Assembly: GCF_027694345.1 (NCBI RefSeq)
Contig: NZ_JAQEVU010000002.1
Coordinates: forward strand, 62,001-126,000
DNA: 64,000 nucleotides
Direction: 5' to 3'
Source: Varibaculum timonense_A
GTDB taxonomy: Bacteria > Actinomycetota > Actinomycetes > Actinomycetales > Actinomycetaceae
Positions 1-8,791 of this stretch are shown here, piece by piece. The notes under the pieces were generated by a model. It was not told the DNA's origin and made no database searches. It worked only from the letters and a program-made list of their open reading frames with translations. The position numbers and the translations under genes were made by a program. Positions within the stretch are counted from its first letter, which is position 1. Every line of letters starts with the position of its first letter.

Positions 1-702
1 GGTAAAGGCATCGCGCTAAAACTTGCGCAGCGCGGCGCCACCGTGGTTGTTGTAGATATTAATGGCGAGGCTGCCAAGGTGGTGGCTGAACAGTGTGGAG
101 GCAAGTCACGATCCATTGCCTTGAATGTTGCCGATCGTGAAGCTGTGGATGCTGCCATAGAGCAGGTGATTGCTGAACTGGGCAAGATTGACATCCTGGT
201 AAATAACGCCGGAATCAACCGTGACGGCATGCTTCATAAGATGACCGATGACATGTGGGATGTGGTGCTCGCAGTAGATCTTTCTGCCGTTTTCTACTTG
301 TGTCGCAAGGTAGGAGCCCATATGCGTGAAAACCAGTATGGGCGCATTTGTAACGTGGCCTCCGAATCTTGGCAAGGAAACGTGGGGCAAACTAACTATG
401 CTGCAGCAAAAGGTGGAGTTGTCTCCCTAACCCGCTCTATATCCAAGGAGCTGGGGTTCAAGAATGTGACCGCCAATGCAATTGCCCCTGGCTTTATTGA
501 AACGGATATGACCTGCAAGCTTAAGGAAATTCCTTCACGTGCTGGATTCGAGAACCTCTATGAAGAGCAAGTCGCAAAGGTGTCCCTCAAGCGTGCCGGA
601 AAACCAGAGGATGTAGCCAATCTGGTTGCGTTCCTGGTATCTGACGATGCCTCCTACCTGACCGGTGAAACCATTCGCATCGGAGGGGGATACAAGCTAT
701 GA
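1..702 (+). CDS. Short-chain dehydrogenase/reductase, acetoacetyl-CoA or 3-oxoacyl reductase type (5' end outside window)
   Basis: NAD(P)-dependent oxidoreductase of the SDR family, probably interconverting a 3-oxoacyl and a 3-hydroxyacyl compound in the cytoplasm. The frame is open from base 1, which encodes GKGIA, the end of the Rossmann glycine-rich motif, so about 15 residues lie upstream. NNAG follows near codon 67, the active-site segment contains a Ser (361-363) and a Tyr-x-x-x-Lys pair (Tyr 397-399, Lys 409-411) in GQTNYAAAK, very like PhaB/FabG proteins. The C-terminal GG-Y region is complete. The stop overlaps the next start by 4 bp (ATGA), indicating translational coupling with a CoA-transferase and hence a short-chain acyl substrate such as acetoacetate/acetoacetyl-CoA or 3-hydroxybutyrate. 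The exact substrate cannot be read from the sequence. Confidence 0.9.
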   Translation, partial: GKGIALKLAQRGATVVVVDINGEAAKVVAEQCGGKSRSIALNVADREAVDAAIEQVIAELGKIDILVNNAGINRDGMLHKMTDDMWDVVLAVDLSAVFYLCRKVGAHMRENQYGRICNVASESWQGNVGQTNYAAAKGGVVSLTRSISKELGFKNVTANAIAPGFIETDMTCKLKEIPSRAGFENLYEEQVAKVSLKRAGKPEDVANLVAFLVSDDASYLTGETIRIGGGYKL

Positions 703-2159
703 GCTTTAAACAAGTGACGCCCGAAGAAGTAGCATCACTGATTCCGAACGGGGCTACTGTAGCTGCCGATGGTTTCACCATGATGAGCGTAGCTGATGAA
801 ATCTATGCGCATATCGAACAGTCATTCTTAGAAAAAGGTACCCCGAATAATTTGACATTCGTACATGCAGCTGGGCAGTCGAACCGAGTGGATGGGCTAG
901 CTCGCCTGGCACACCCAAAATTACTAAAACGCGTAGTGGGTCCACACTGGGGACTAAACCCGCCTATGGCAAACCTCTTGGGTGAAGACGAGGTAGAAGC
1001 TATTTGCTTACCTCAAGGTCAAATATCCACGCTGTATCGTACGATAGCAGCCGGTAGGCCGGGCCAGCTTTCTACTGTGGGATTAGGTACTTTCATTGAT
1101 CCACGGCTGGATGGGGGGCGAATTAACGATTCTGCCCGTGCAGTCACAGCTCCTGACGAGTATGTGGAACTGGTGGAAATAGATGGTAAGGAATATCTGT
1201 TCTACAAGTCTTTCCCGATTGACGTGGCGATTATACGGGGAACGAAGATAGATCCAGATGGAAACATATCGCAAGAAGACGACGTGACAATTCTGGATTC
1301 ACTGGCAATCGCGCAATCTGTTCATAATAATGGCGGAATCGTAATTGCCCAGGTGAAGCAGATTGTAGAGCGTGGTGACATTCCGGCTCGTCTGGTGAAT
1401 GTTCCCGGTGTGCTGGTGGATTACGTTATGGTGACTTCCGATCCAGCGAAATACCACAAGCAAACTAACTCCGCGATTGAGGTAAATATGGATTTGATCA
1501 CGGGGTATGCCTCCTCTGAGGAACTTGCAAAGTCCATCCTTGCCCACGAGGTGGAACCAGTTCGGGTACGCATTGGGGAGAGGGGCGCAAAGCTGGTACG
1601 CGACGGAGACATTATTAATCTGGGTACCGGTCTCCCTGGTGACTCCATAGGTCGGGCGCTCGCGGTGAGCGGTAAGCTCGCCAAAGTTACCTTAACGGTG
1701 GAGTCCGGCACATACGGAGGTGTCCCGCTAGGGGGAGTGGACTTTGGGTGTGCAATTCATCCGGCAGCTATTATCAGCCATCCGCAACAGTTCGATTTTT
1801 ACAACGGTGGCGGCGTGGACATCACCTACATGGGTGTGGGGCAAGTAGATGGTAAAGGCAATATTAACGTTTCGGCTTTCGGTGGCAAAGCCATCGGCTG
1901 CGGTGGCTTCATGGACATTGTGGACGGTGCGAAACGAATCTGCTTCCTGATGATTGCCGATTCGAAACATCCCAAGTGGGTAGATGAAGTGGATCAATTA
2001 ACTTTCTACGGTGCTGCCGCCCTAGATAAAGGGCAAGAAGTCTACTTGGCTTCTGAACATTACATGGTGCAACTAACCACCGAAGGCTGGAAGATTCTCG
2101 AGGTTGATGACAATGACGCTGCTCGCCAAGCAGCGGCGCTTATACATACGACGCGTTAA
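699..2159 (+). CDS. Acyl-CoA:carboxylate CoA-transferase (propionate/3-oxoacid CoA-transferase family)
   Basis: Class I CoA-transferase that moves CoA between short-chain acids, for example acetyl-CoA to acetoacetate or propionate. The 486 residues carry both halves (alpha-like N-terminal and beta-like C-terminal) fused in one chain, as in YdiF/Pct proteins, which are usually about 520-530 residues. The catalytic glutamate is seen at residue 335 in VESGTYGG, within the family's E-x-G-x-x-G pattern. A purine-rich GGAGGGGG ribosome site lies about 10 bp before the ATG, inside the upstream dehydrogenase gene. It sits between a dehydrogenase and a thiolase, consistent with activating a 3-oxoacid before thiolysis. 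Substrate preference is inferred from neighbours only. Confidence 0.88.
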   Translation: MSFKQVTPEEVASLIPNGATVAADGFTMMSVADEIYAHIEQSFLEKGTPNNLTFVHAAGQSNRVDGLARLAHPKLLKRVVGPHWGLNPPMANLLGEDEVEAICLPQGQISTLYRTIAAGRPGQLSTVGLGTFIDPRLDGGRINDSARAVTAPDEYVELVEIDGKEYLFYKSFPIDVAIIRGTKIDPDGNISQEDDVTILDSLAIAQSVHNNGGIVIAQVKQIVERGDIPARLVNVPGVLVDYVMVTSDPAKYHKQTNSAIEVNMDLITGYASSEELAKSILAHEVEPVRVRIGERGAKLVRDGDIINLGTGLPGDSIGRALAVSGKLAKVTLTVESGTYGGVPLGGVDFGCAIHPAAIISHPQQFDFYNGGGVDITYMGVGQVDGKGNINVSAFGGKAIGCGGFMDIVDGAKRICFLMIADSKHPKWVDEVDQLTFYGAAALDKGQEVYLASEHYMVQLTTEGWKILEVDDNDAARQAAALIHTTR

Positions 2160-2214
2160 GTAAAACACTGGATTCCGCGAAGGCGGGAGCGGTTCTATTA
2201 AGAAAGGTAAACAA

Positions 2215-3390
2215 TTGGAAAAAATAGTCATTATTGAGGGCGCAAGGACTGCAATCGGTACATTTGCTGGTTCCCTGTCCACTACGCCTAATCACGTCAT
2301 GGGGGCAACCGCGATGAAAGCGGCGGTGGAACGTTCTGGCGTTCCCATGGATGCAATTGATGAAGTAGTAGTTGGCTGCGTGGGACAAGTAGGCGGCGAT
2401 GCCTTCTTGGCACGCCGAATTTCCTTAGAGGCGGGAGTTCGCAAAGAGTCCACTGCTTTTACAGTAAATAGGTTATGTGGATCGGGGTTGCAGGCAGTTC
2501 AATCTGCAGCGCTTGAACTGCGTGCTGGAGATTCGAAATTTGTAGTTGCAGGTGGTTCTGAAAATATGTCGAACCAGCCCTTTATGGATTTTCAGGCGCG
2601 TAACGGCTGGCGCACTGGAAACCATACCTTGGTTGATGGAACCATGTCGCTAGTAACCGATCCTTTTGGTGGTTACCCGATGGGAGTTACCGCAGAAAAT
2701 GTGGCGGATAAATTCGATATTTCCCGCACGGATCAAGATGCTTTTGCAGCACGTTCACAAAGGTTAGCCGCAAAAGCTCAAGCTGACGGCATGTTCCAAG
2801 ATGAAATCGTGGACATCACAGTTAAGGAACGTAAGTCGGAGCGTGTGTTTAACACCGATGAGCATTTGCGACCCACCTCCAACGAGGAGAAGTTGGCCAA
2901 ACTACGTCCTGCTTTCCGCAAAGGTGGATCCGTTACCGCCGGTAATTCCTCCGGCATTAACGATGCTGCTGCCATGTTGGTGATGACCACTGAATCTATT
3001 GCAAAGGCGGAAGGTTTAAAGCCGATTGGTGAGCTGGTTAGTTTTGCAAAGGCAGGTTTGTCTCCCGAAATTATGGGTTTTGCTCCATCGTTAGCGATTC
3101 CCCGCGCTCTAGAGAAGGCCGGACTAACTCTTTCCGACATTGATTGGATTGAACTCAACGAAGCTTTCGCTGCTCAAGCTTTGGCAGTAATCCGTGACCA
3201 GGATTTGGATATGGATAAGACTAATCCGCTGGGTGGCGCGATTGCATTGGGGCACCCGGTGGGAGCAACTGGCGCTATTTTGACACTTCGTACCCTTTAC
3301 AACCTGCGCCGCACCAACACCGAATTTGGCATGGTAACCATGTGCATTGGTGGCGGTCAAGGGGTAGCAGCAGTATTCCGTGCATTATAA
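2215..3390 (+). CDS. Acetyl-CoA C-acetyltransferase (thiolase)
   Basis: Biosynthetic/degradative thiolase (391 residues, standard length) that cleaves acetoacetyl-CoA with CoA to two acetyl-CoA, or the reverse. All three catalytic elements are visible: nucleophile Cys88 in RLCGSGLQA, His347 in GHPVGATGA and Cys377 in CIGGGQG, plus the NEAFAAQ motif. The start is a TTG at 2215 preceded by AGAAAGG; no ATG fits as well and the alignment with thiolases begins exactly there (EKIVIIEGARTAIG). It follows the CoA-transferase after 55 bp and precedes the lactonase by 11 bp, so it belongs to the same operon. Thiolase plus CoA-transferase plus SDR is the classical set for acetoacetate/3-hydroxybutyrate metabolism. 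Confidence 0.95.
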   Translation: MEKIVIIEGARTAIGTFAGSLSTTPNHVMGATAMKAAVERSGVPMDAIDEVVVGCVGQVGGDAFLARRISLEAGVRKESTAFTVNRLCGSGLQAVQSAALELRAGDSKFVVAGGSENMSNQPFMDFQARNGWRTGNHTLVDGTMSLVTDPFGGYPMGVTAENVADKFDISRTDQDAFAARSQRLAAKAQADGMFQDEIVDITVKERKSERVFNTDEHLRPTSNEEKLAKLRPAFRKGGSVTAGNSSGINDAAAMLVMTTESIAKAEGLKPIGELVSFAKAGLSPEIMGFAPSLAIPRALEKAGLTLSDIDWIELNEAFAAQALAVIRDQDLDMDKTNPLGGAIALGHPVGATGAILTLRTLYNLRRTNTEFGMVTMCIGGGQGVAAVFRAL

Positions 3391-3401
3391 AGGAGTTCCT
3401 A

Positions 3402-4280
3402 ATGAAAATATCAAAGGTGATAGATCTAAAACCCAATCTGGGTGAAGGCCCAATATGGGATGTTAAAAACCAAGAGCTGTGGTGGATTGATTCTCAAGAT
3501 GGAAGGTTGTTCTGCCACCACGAAGACACTAGCAATCTACGAGTTTGGGACGTGCGAGAAAAAATTGGTTCCATGGCGTTGTATCAAGATGGAAAGTCGG
3601 TTCTGCTAGCGCTTCAAACTGGACTTTACAAGTACAATCTGGAGGCTGATAAAGCTGAATTAATTTCAGATCCAGAACCTGAATACCCAAAGAATCGACT
3701 CAACGATGGAAAGGTAGATTTCCGCGGACGTTTTGTTTTCGGATCGATGGATACCATGGAAGAAGCCCCGACTGGTCGCCTGTATTCCTATGAAGAGGGC
3801 AAAGAACTACGGGTGCTTGACGAAGGAATCATTTGTTCGAATGGTCCATGCTGGTCACCTGATGGATCAATCTTCTATTTTGCAGATACCTGGACCGGGG
3901 ACATCTGGGCGTACGACTACGATTTGGAAACTGGTGACGTTTCTAACCGACGAGTGTTTGCGACCGTAGATCAGTCGGATGGGGGAGCGTGCGATGGAAT
4001 GACTGTTGATGCTGAAGGATTCGTCTGGCAAGCACACGTGTATGCGGGAAAGCTGAATCGTTACGATCCCGATGGAAAACTGGAACGCCAAATTGAAATG
4101 CCGGTAAAGAAGGTTACCTGTCCAGTATTTGGTGGGTCGAATTTAGATCGGCTTTTTGTTACCACCATGGCGCGTCCTCCGCTTCCCCGTTTCCCCGAAG
4201 ACGGTGCTGCGCGCGGAACCTTGTATGTGATTGATGATCTTGGAATTAAAGGCTACGAGACTCCTCGGTTTGGAAAATAA
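3402..4280 (+). CDS. SMP-30/gluconolactonase/LRE family protein (sugar-acid lactonase)
   Basis: Six-bladed beta-propeller hydrolase of the regucalcin/gluconolactonase family, expected to open lactones of sugar acids with a divalent metal. Metal and substrate residues of the family are in place: Glu15 in LGEGPIWD, Asn101 in RLNDGK, Asn147 in SNGPCW and Asp198 in GACDGM. I start it at the ATG at 3402, 5 bp after an AGGAG that follows the thiolase stop; an upstream in-frame extension to 3342 would overlap the thiolase and does not align with the family. Length is 292 residues, as usual. It ends 9 bp before the transporter start, so lactone hydrolysis is probably coupled to import of the same compound. 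Confidence 0.88.
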   Translation: MKISKVIDLKPNLGEGPIWDVKNQELWWIDSQDGRLFCHHEDTSNLRVWDVREKIGSMALYQDGKSVLLALQTGLYKYNLEADKAELISDPEPEYPKNRLNDGKVDFRGRFVFGSMDTMEEAPTGRLYSYEEGKELRVLDEGIICSNGPCWSPDGSIFYFADTWTGDIWAYDYDLETGDVSNRRVFATVDQSDGGACDGMTVDAEGFVWQAHVYAGKLNRYDPDGKLERQIEMPVKKVTCPVFGGSNLDRLFVTTMARPPLPRFPEDGAARGTLYVIDDLGIKGYETPRFGK

Positions 4281-4289
4281 GGAGAAGAA

Positions 4290-5624
4290 ATGAAACATAA
4301 TCGAATCAGCCGCGGTTCTGCGCCTCTTAGCCTTATCCCGAAAGGATCTTGGGTTGCCCTTGGCGTAACCTGGATTATTTGGGCTATTAACGCTTTCGAT
4401 CGCGAAGTAATACTTCGCCTTGGTCCAGTGATATCTCACCACTTCAAGCTGAGTCCGGAACAATGGGGAACAATCACTGCGATTATTATGTTCTCACTCG
4501 CAATATTGCCCATTGCTGCCTCGCGTATGAGCGACAAACACGGTGTAGGGTGGAAGAGAGCAGCTTTCCAGGTGCCTCTGGTAATCGGCTATAACCTTAT
4601 TTCAGCCTTCACTGGAATAAAAGCGATTGCACATAGTCTGACTGTATTTATTGCCCTGCGTATCGGAGTAAATCTGGGCGCAGGTGCAGGCGAACCTATT
4701 GGTATTTCTAACACTACAGAATGGTGGCCAAAGGAACGTCGCGGATTCGCGTTAGGTGTACATCACACGGGTTACCCAATTGGAGCGTTGTTTTCTGGTT
4801 TGGCTGTAGCTTGGATTTTAAAGACATTCGGCGATAAAAACTGGATGTATGTATTCTTCATAGGTCTAATCGTGTCAGTACCAGTAATGCTTTTCTGGCA
4901 CTGGTATTCTACTCGTGATCGTATCGTTGCTACTTACAAAGAAATCGAAGCTAATGGCATGACTGTTCCGATAGATCCGGAGCAGGAAGCAATCCACGCA
5001 GATGCCGAAGGTGCTGTTGGTAAGTGCTTACGCAATAGTATTGTGATGCTAACTTCTGGAACCACTATGCTTACGCAAATTGTTTACATGGGCATCAATT
5101 ATGTATTGCCACTGTATCTTGCCAACATTATGGGTCTCGATTTCTCTCGGGCAGCTGCCTACTCAATCGTATTTACGATTACAGGTGCTTTGGGGCAGAT
5201 TTTCTGGCCGTCACTGTCTGATTATCTGGGACGCCGCACGACAATTGTGTTATGTGGTATTTGGATGGCTGTTGGTGTTGGAGGCTTCTACTTTGTGCGT
5301 AGCATGGCGTTCTACATCTTCTTGCAACTTTTCTTCGGTCTAGTAGCTAACGCTGTATGGCCGGTGTACTACGCTGCGGCAACAGATAATGCCCCCGATG
5401 GTGCTCACGGTACCGCAAACGGGTTCATAACTACCGCAATGTTCATTGGAGGGGGTCTCGCACCGCTGCTGATGGGATGGCTTATTGCTCTAGGGGGAGG
5501 CTGGGAGGTCGCCGCTGGATACAATTTCACCTTCCTCTTCATGGCGGCATGTGCAATCTTAGGGGTGCTTCTCCAGCTCTTTATCCCTAAGGGTGTCTTG
5601 GAGTCTCACTATCAGGATGCCTAA
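4290..5624 (+). CDS. MFS transporter, putative organic-acid carrier
   Basis: Major facilitator superfamily secondary carrier in the cytoplasmic membrane (444 residues). About 12 hydrophobic segments are visible in two groups of six, separated by a hydrophilic central loop around residues 205-250. The MFS cytoplasmic loop 2-3 is present in a form reading SRMSDKHGVGWKRA, and its counterpart SDYLGRRTT appears in the second half. AAGGAG overlaps the preceding stop and gives a good ribosome site. The gene closes the first catabolic operon, with a 15-bp stem hairpin directly downstream. From context it most likely imports the lactone or carboxylic acid used by the upstream enzymes; the actual substrate is unknown. 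Confidence 0.85.
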   Translation: MKHNRISRGSAPLSLIPKGSWVALGVTWIIWAINAFDREVILRLGPVISHHFKLSPEQWGTITAIIMFSLAILPIAASRMSDKHGVGWKRAAFQVPLVIGYNLISAFTGIKAIAHSLTVFIALRIGVNLGAGAGEPIGISNTTEWWPKERRGFALGVHHTGYPIGALFSGLAVAWILKTFGDKNWMYVFFIGLIVSVPVMLFWHWYSTRDRIVATYKEIEANGMTVPIDPEQEAIHADAEGAVGKCLRNSIVMLTSGTTMLTQIVYMGINYVLPLYLANIMGLDFSRAAAYSIVFTITGALGQIFWPSLSDYLGRRTTIVLCGIWMAVGVGGFYFVRSMAFYIFLQLFFGLVANAVWPVYYAAATDNAPDGAHGTANGFITTAMFIGGGLAPLLMGWLIALGGGWEVAAGYNFTFLFMAACAILGVLLQLFIPKGVLESHYQDA

Positions 5625-5660
5625 TCATTCCCGATGAGTAATAACGTCTAGGTACGAACA

Positions 5661-5705
5661 ATCGCTGGTGGGGTAGCCAAAGTTACCGGTTACCCCACCA
5701 GCGAT
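5661..5705 (+). terminator. Hairpin terminator after the catabolic operon
   Basis: A perfect 15-bp inverted repeat (5661-5675 with 5691-5705; arm ATCGCTGGTGGGGTA) with a 15-nt loop lies between the MFS gene and the glycerate kinase. There is no long T run after it, but the stem strength and position suggest transcription termination or 3'-end protection. It ends only 16 bp before the kinase start, so it also lies in that gene's leader and could lower read-through into it. Confidence 0.7.
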
Positions 5706-5721
5706 AAAGATTGGAGAAGCA

Positions 5722-6870
5722 ATGAAATTTATTCTTGCGCCAGATTCATTCAAGGGAACCATGACCGCAGCTACTGTCGCAGCCACCATGAGGGCCGGAG
5801 TTCTTGATGTGTTTCCTGATGCCGAATGTATCGAGGTTCCCATGGCTGATGGTGGCGAGGGAACCACTCGATCCTTAGTCGATGCGCTAGGTGGTGAAAT
5901 GCGTACTGTCGAAGTTAGTGATGCACTAGAGCGCCCTAGAACCGCGCACTTCGGGTGGATCGAGGCGGAACGCCTGGCGGTCGTCGAAATCGCCGAGGCT
6001 GCCGGCATCGAACACCTCACCACAGAAGAGCTGAACCCCCGCGAAGCAAATACCGCGGGCGTGGGTCAGCTGCTCAACCACATACTTGGCCTCTCTCCCG
6101 CCCGCCTGATAGTTGGCTTGGGCGGATCAGCCACCAATGACGGCGGCTGGGGCATGGCGCACGCCCTGGGCGCGGTTGCCACAAATGCCGCAGGCAAGGA
6201 AATTGAGACCCGGGCACTGGCCCTGGCGGACGCCGCCAACCTGGACACCAGCGACATCAGCGAACGCTGGCAAGATGTAGAAATCACGCTCGCGTGCGAC
6301 GTCGACAACCCACTCACCGGCGAACGCGGCGCAACCGCCGTCTTCGGCCCCCAAAAGGGCGTGCAACCGAATGAGGTTGAGGTGTTTGACGCAGCCCTCG
6401 CCCAATGGGGCAAGCTGCTGGACTCAGCAATCGGGCGTGCCGTATCCGAGATTCCCGGAGCCGGAGCAGCCGGCGGTCTGGGCGCAGCCTTCATGGCACT
6501 GCTGGGCGCAAAACCGCAGCGCGGCGTGGAAGTCGTGATAGACACCGTGAAGCTCGGCGAAAAAATCGCGGGTGCGGACTTCGTGTTCACCGGTGAAGGC
6601 TCCATGGACTTTCAGACTAAGTTCGGTAAAACTCCGTGGGGGGTTATGCTCGCTGCTCGCAAACAGGGGCTTCCCACTATTGCGTTTACCGGTAATTTAG
6701 GGCGTGACGTTGAGTCGCTGCATGAAAATGGCTTTGCCGCCATTGTCCCCACAGTTCGCGAGGTGGGTAGCCTAAAAGATGCTCTCGCAAAAGCTCAACC
6801 GACGTTACGTGAGTCGGTGCGGATGACCTGCCGAATACTTGCCGCTGCCAGACATACTAAAGAATTTTGA
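5722..6870 (+). CDS. Glycerate kinase
   Basis: Member of the GarK/GlxK glycerate kinase family (382 residues, normal length), phosphorylating glycerate with ATP and feeding it into lower glycolysis. Recognisable family segments are APDSFKGTMTA at the N-terminus, PMADGGEG near residue 36, GLGGSATNDGG around residue 134 and FTGEGSMDFQT near residue 292. A GGAGAAGC ribosome site precedes the ATG. The middle of the gene (about 5940-6610) is visibly richer in G+C (63-68% in several 60-base lines) with C/G-ending codons, whereas both ends are about 52-55%; this may mark a recombination mosaic. It stands after the hairpin that ends the transporter operon and may process the acid produced by the lactonase. 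Confidence 0.92.
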   Translation: MKFILAPDSFKGTMTAATVAATMRAGVLDVFPDAECIEVPMADGGEGTTRSLVDALGGEMRTVEVSDALERPRTAHFGWIEAERLAVVEIAEAAGIEHLTTEELNPREANTAGVGQLLNHILGLSPARLIVGLGGSATNDGGWGMAHALGAVATNAAGKEIETRALALADAANLDTSDISERWQDVEITLACDVDNPLTGERGATAVFGPQKGVQPNEVEVFDAALAQWGKLLDSAIGRAVSEIPGAGAAGGLGAAFMALLGAKPQRGVEVVIDTVKLGEKIAGADFVFTGEGSMDFQTKFGKTPWGVMLAARKQGLPTIAFTGNLGRDVESLHENGFAAIVPTVREVGSLKDALAKAQPTLRESVRMTCRILAAARHTKEF

Positions 6871-6960
6871 ACAGTCTAATCCCCTTGGGCTAGCAATATC
6901 TAATCGCAGTGAGGTCACGCTTGTTTTGCTATCTAAACTGCAAAATATAAGGAGTAAAAA

Positions 6961-8568
6961 ATGATTTCCGGACAAGCACTTTGGCCAGAAGAAATGGTGC
7001 AAGATTTGCAACCAGTCGAGGTATACGGGCGAACGGTTCAAACCTATGTACCTGGTCCTGCTTCACTGTATGAAACTCTAGGAAATACCGCGCAACGGTT
7101 CGCCAGTAAGGTGGCAATTTATGCTGAGGACGGTAACCGTTTCACTTTCTCTGAAGTCAAGCAGCTAACCGACCAGTTCGCGGTCTATTTGCATACAGAA
7201 TACAAAATTGGTCCCGGAAACCGGGTAGGGGTATTGCTGGACAACGGAATTGACTTTATTACCTCTTTCTACGCTAGCAACCGGCTAGGCGCCATCATAG
7301 TGCCGCTCCCTGGTAAATTCCGTCGGGCGGAAATAGATGCTTTGGTGGCTCGGGCTAACTTAGATTTAGTCATTTGTCATCCTGAGCAAGCTGCTTGGTT
7401 TGAGGATAAGCCAGTGGTTACCACCTCCTCTAACACCTGTGCTTGCGGGTTACCTTTGAATAGTGAGAAGGGGGAGTTAGACCCGAAAACAGTGCTGGCA
7501 GAGGTTCCACTTCCGGGAATCGAGCAGGACTCCATCCTGCTATTCACTTCGGGAACCACATCCCTATCCAAAGGTGTGCTGCTGACAAATATGAACGCAG
7601 TACATGCTGTACGTTCTTATGAAAGGGTACTTGAGTTAACCAGCGATGACACTACTATTATCGCTGTTCCCATCTACCATGTAACCGGAATGATTGCCAT
7701 CATTGGACTATTTATTTATTTGGGAGGTTCAATTCATATCCAGAAACGTATGGAAGGCAGACCATTTGTCAAGGAAATTTTCATTTCTGAGGTTAGCTTT
7801 GTGCATGCCTCTCCTACGGTTTTCGCGTTGATGTTAGAAGAGCGTGATCGTTTTCCCGAACTTCCATCGGTGCAGAAGATGGCATGTGGCGCAGCCCATA
7901 TGCCAGTATCGCGAATTAAAGAATTACACGAATGGATGCCACAAATGCAGTTCCGTACGGTGTATGGGCTAACCGAAAGTTGCTCTCCTGCTTTCGTGTT
8001 TCCCTGTGATGCGGCTGGCTCTCCTTACTTAGGATCCTCGGGATTACCCATCCCCGGACTAGAAGTGAAGATATGTGATGATTCTGGGGCGGAGTTGCCC
8101 GTTGGCGAGGTAGGCGAAATAAAAATGCGCGGAGCTAACATTGCTAGGCGCTATGACGAAATCGAAATTGAAGCCTTGACTGCTGATGGTTGGCTAGCCA
8201 CCGGTGATGTAGGGCGGGCCAATTCTCAGGGGTATATATACCTGATGGACCGCAAGAAAGACATGATTAACCGCGGTGGTGAAAAAATCTGGTGTATCGA
8301 TGTGGAAGAAGAACTGCGTAGGCTAAACGTGATTGCAGATGCATCTGTGGTTGGAGTTCCCGACCCAATCTATGGTGAAGTTGCTGCTGCTGCCGTGGTA
8401 CTTGCGGATGGGGCAAACACCAGTGAAACACAACTGAAACAAGAACTAAATAAGCGGTTGGCGCGCTACCAGGTTCCGGTATACTTCCGCCAGGTTTCCG
8501 CCATTCCGCTGACCGCTGGTTCGAAGGTGGACAAGAGCGCGGTACGAGCATTGTTTGTTTCTCTCTAA
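6961..8568 (+). CDS. AMP-dependent acyl-CoA synthetase/ligase
   Basis: ANL-superfamily enzyme (535 residues) that adenylates a carboxylic acid and transfers it to CoA. The P-loop signature FTSGTTSLSKG lies near residue 195, YGLTE near 337, the hinge segment GWLATGDVGR near 415, the RKKDMINRGGEK segment just after it, and the C-terminal catalytic-lysine region AGSKVDK at the end. AAGGAG lies 6 bp before the ATG. The acid substrate is not predictable, but together with the thiolase and CoA-transferase upstream it fits catabolism of a short or branched acid, or an O-succinylbenzoate/crotonobetaine-type ligase. Its 3' end overlaps the toxin-like gene that follows by 14 bp. Confidence 0.88.
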   Translation: MISGQALWPEEMVQDLQPVEVYGRTVQTYVPGPASLYETLGNTAQRFASKVAIYAEDGNRFTFSEVKQLTDQFAVYLHTEYKIGPGNRVGVLLDNGIDFITSFYASNRLGAIIVPLPGKFRRAEIDALVARANLDLVICHPEQAAWFEDKPVVTTSSNTCACGLPLNSEKGELDPKTVLAEVPLPGIEQDSILLFTSGTTSLSKGVLLTNMNAVHAVRSYERVLELTSDDTTIIAVPIYHVTGMIAIIGLFIYLGGSIHIQKRMEGRPFVKEIFISEVSFVHASPTVFALMLEERDRFPELPSVQKMACGAAHMPVSRIKELHEWMPQMQFRTVYGLTESCSPAFVFPCDAAGSPYLGSSGLPIPGLEVKICDDSGAELPVGEVGEIKMRGANIARRYDEIEIEALTADGWLATGDVGRANSQGYIYLMDRKKDMINRGGEKIWCIDVEEELRRLNVIADASVVGVPDPIYGEVAAAAVVLADGANTSETQLKQELNKRLARYQVPVYFRQVSAIPLTAGSKVDKSAVRALFVSL

Positions 8569-8776
8569 ACTGATTTATCCTCTAGATTTTCTTGGAAACT
8601 GCCAAACTGTGAGTGAAATTTTAGCGCCGCTGCTGACCTTTCCGGGTTGCCGTGCGCATAAACTGACTGGATCACTTGCGGGTTATTGGTCGCTGCGAGT
8701 TAGTGGGAACTGGCGGTTGATTTTTCGATTCGTAGGGGAAGATGTAGAACTTGTTGATTACCTTGACTATCACTGA
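8555..8776 (+). CDS. higB: HigB/RelE-type toxin, N-terminally shortened
   Basis: The 73-residue product matches the C-terminal two thirds of HigB mRNA-interferase toxins: PGCRAHKLTG, GYWSLRVSGNWRLIFRF and the final VDYLDYH are family hallmarks. Typical HigB proteins have about 92 residues; the first beta strand and helix (an opening like the usual MI-x-SF-x-x-K-G) are absent. The frame opens with a TTG at 8555 inside the end of the acyl-CoA ligase, or an internal GTG at 8609. This looks like a toxin whose 5' end was lost when the ligase region was joined to it, so activity is doubtful. The downstream antitoxin gene is complete, with 15 bp between them. It could be called a pseudogene. Confidence 0.7.
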   Translation: MFLSKLIYPLDFLGNCQTVSEILAPLLTFPGCRAHKLTGSLAGYWSLRVSGNWRLIFRFVGEDVELVDYLDYH

Positions 8777-8791
8777 GGAGGGTTAGAGAGG

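Noticed and set aside
6066..6605. A 179-codon open frame on the minus strand inside the glycerate kinase gene
   Set aside because: It is antisense to a gene with clear family motifs and arises from the GC-rich codon usage of that segment. Its product is Ser/Ala/Pro-rich without domain features.
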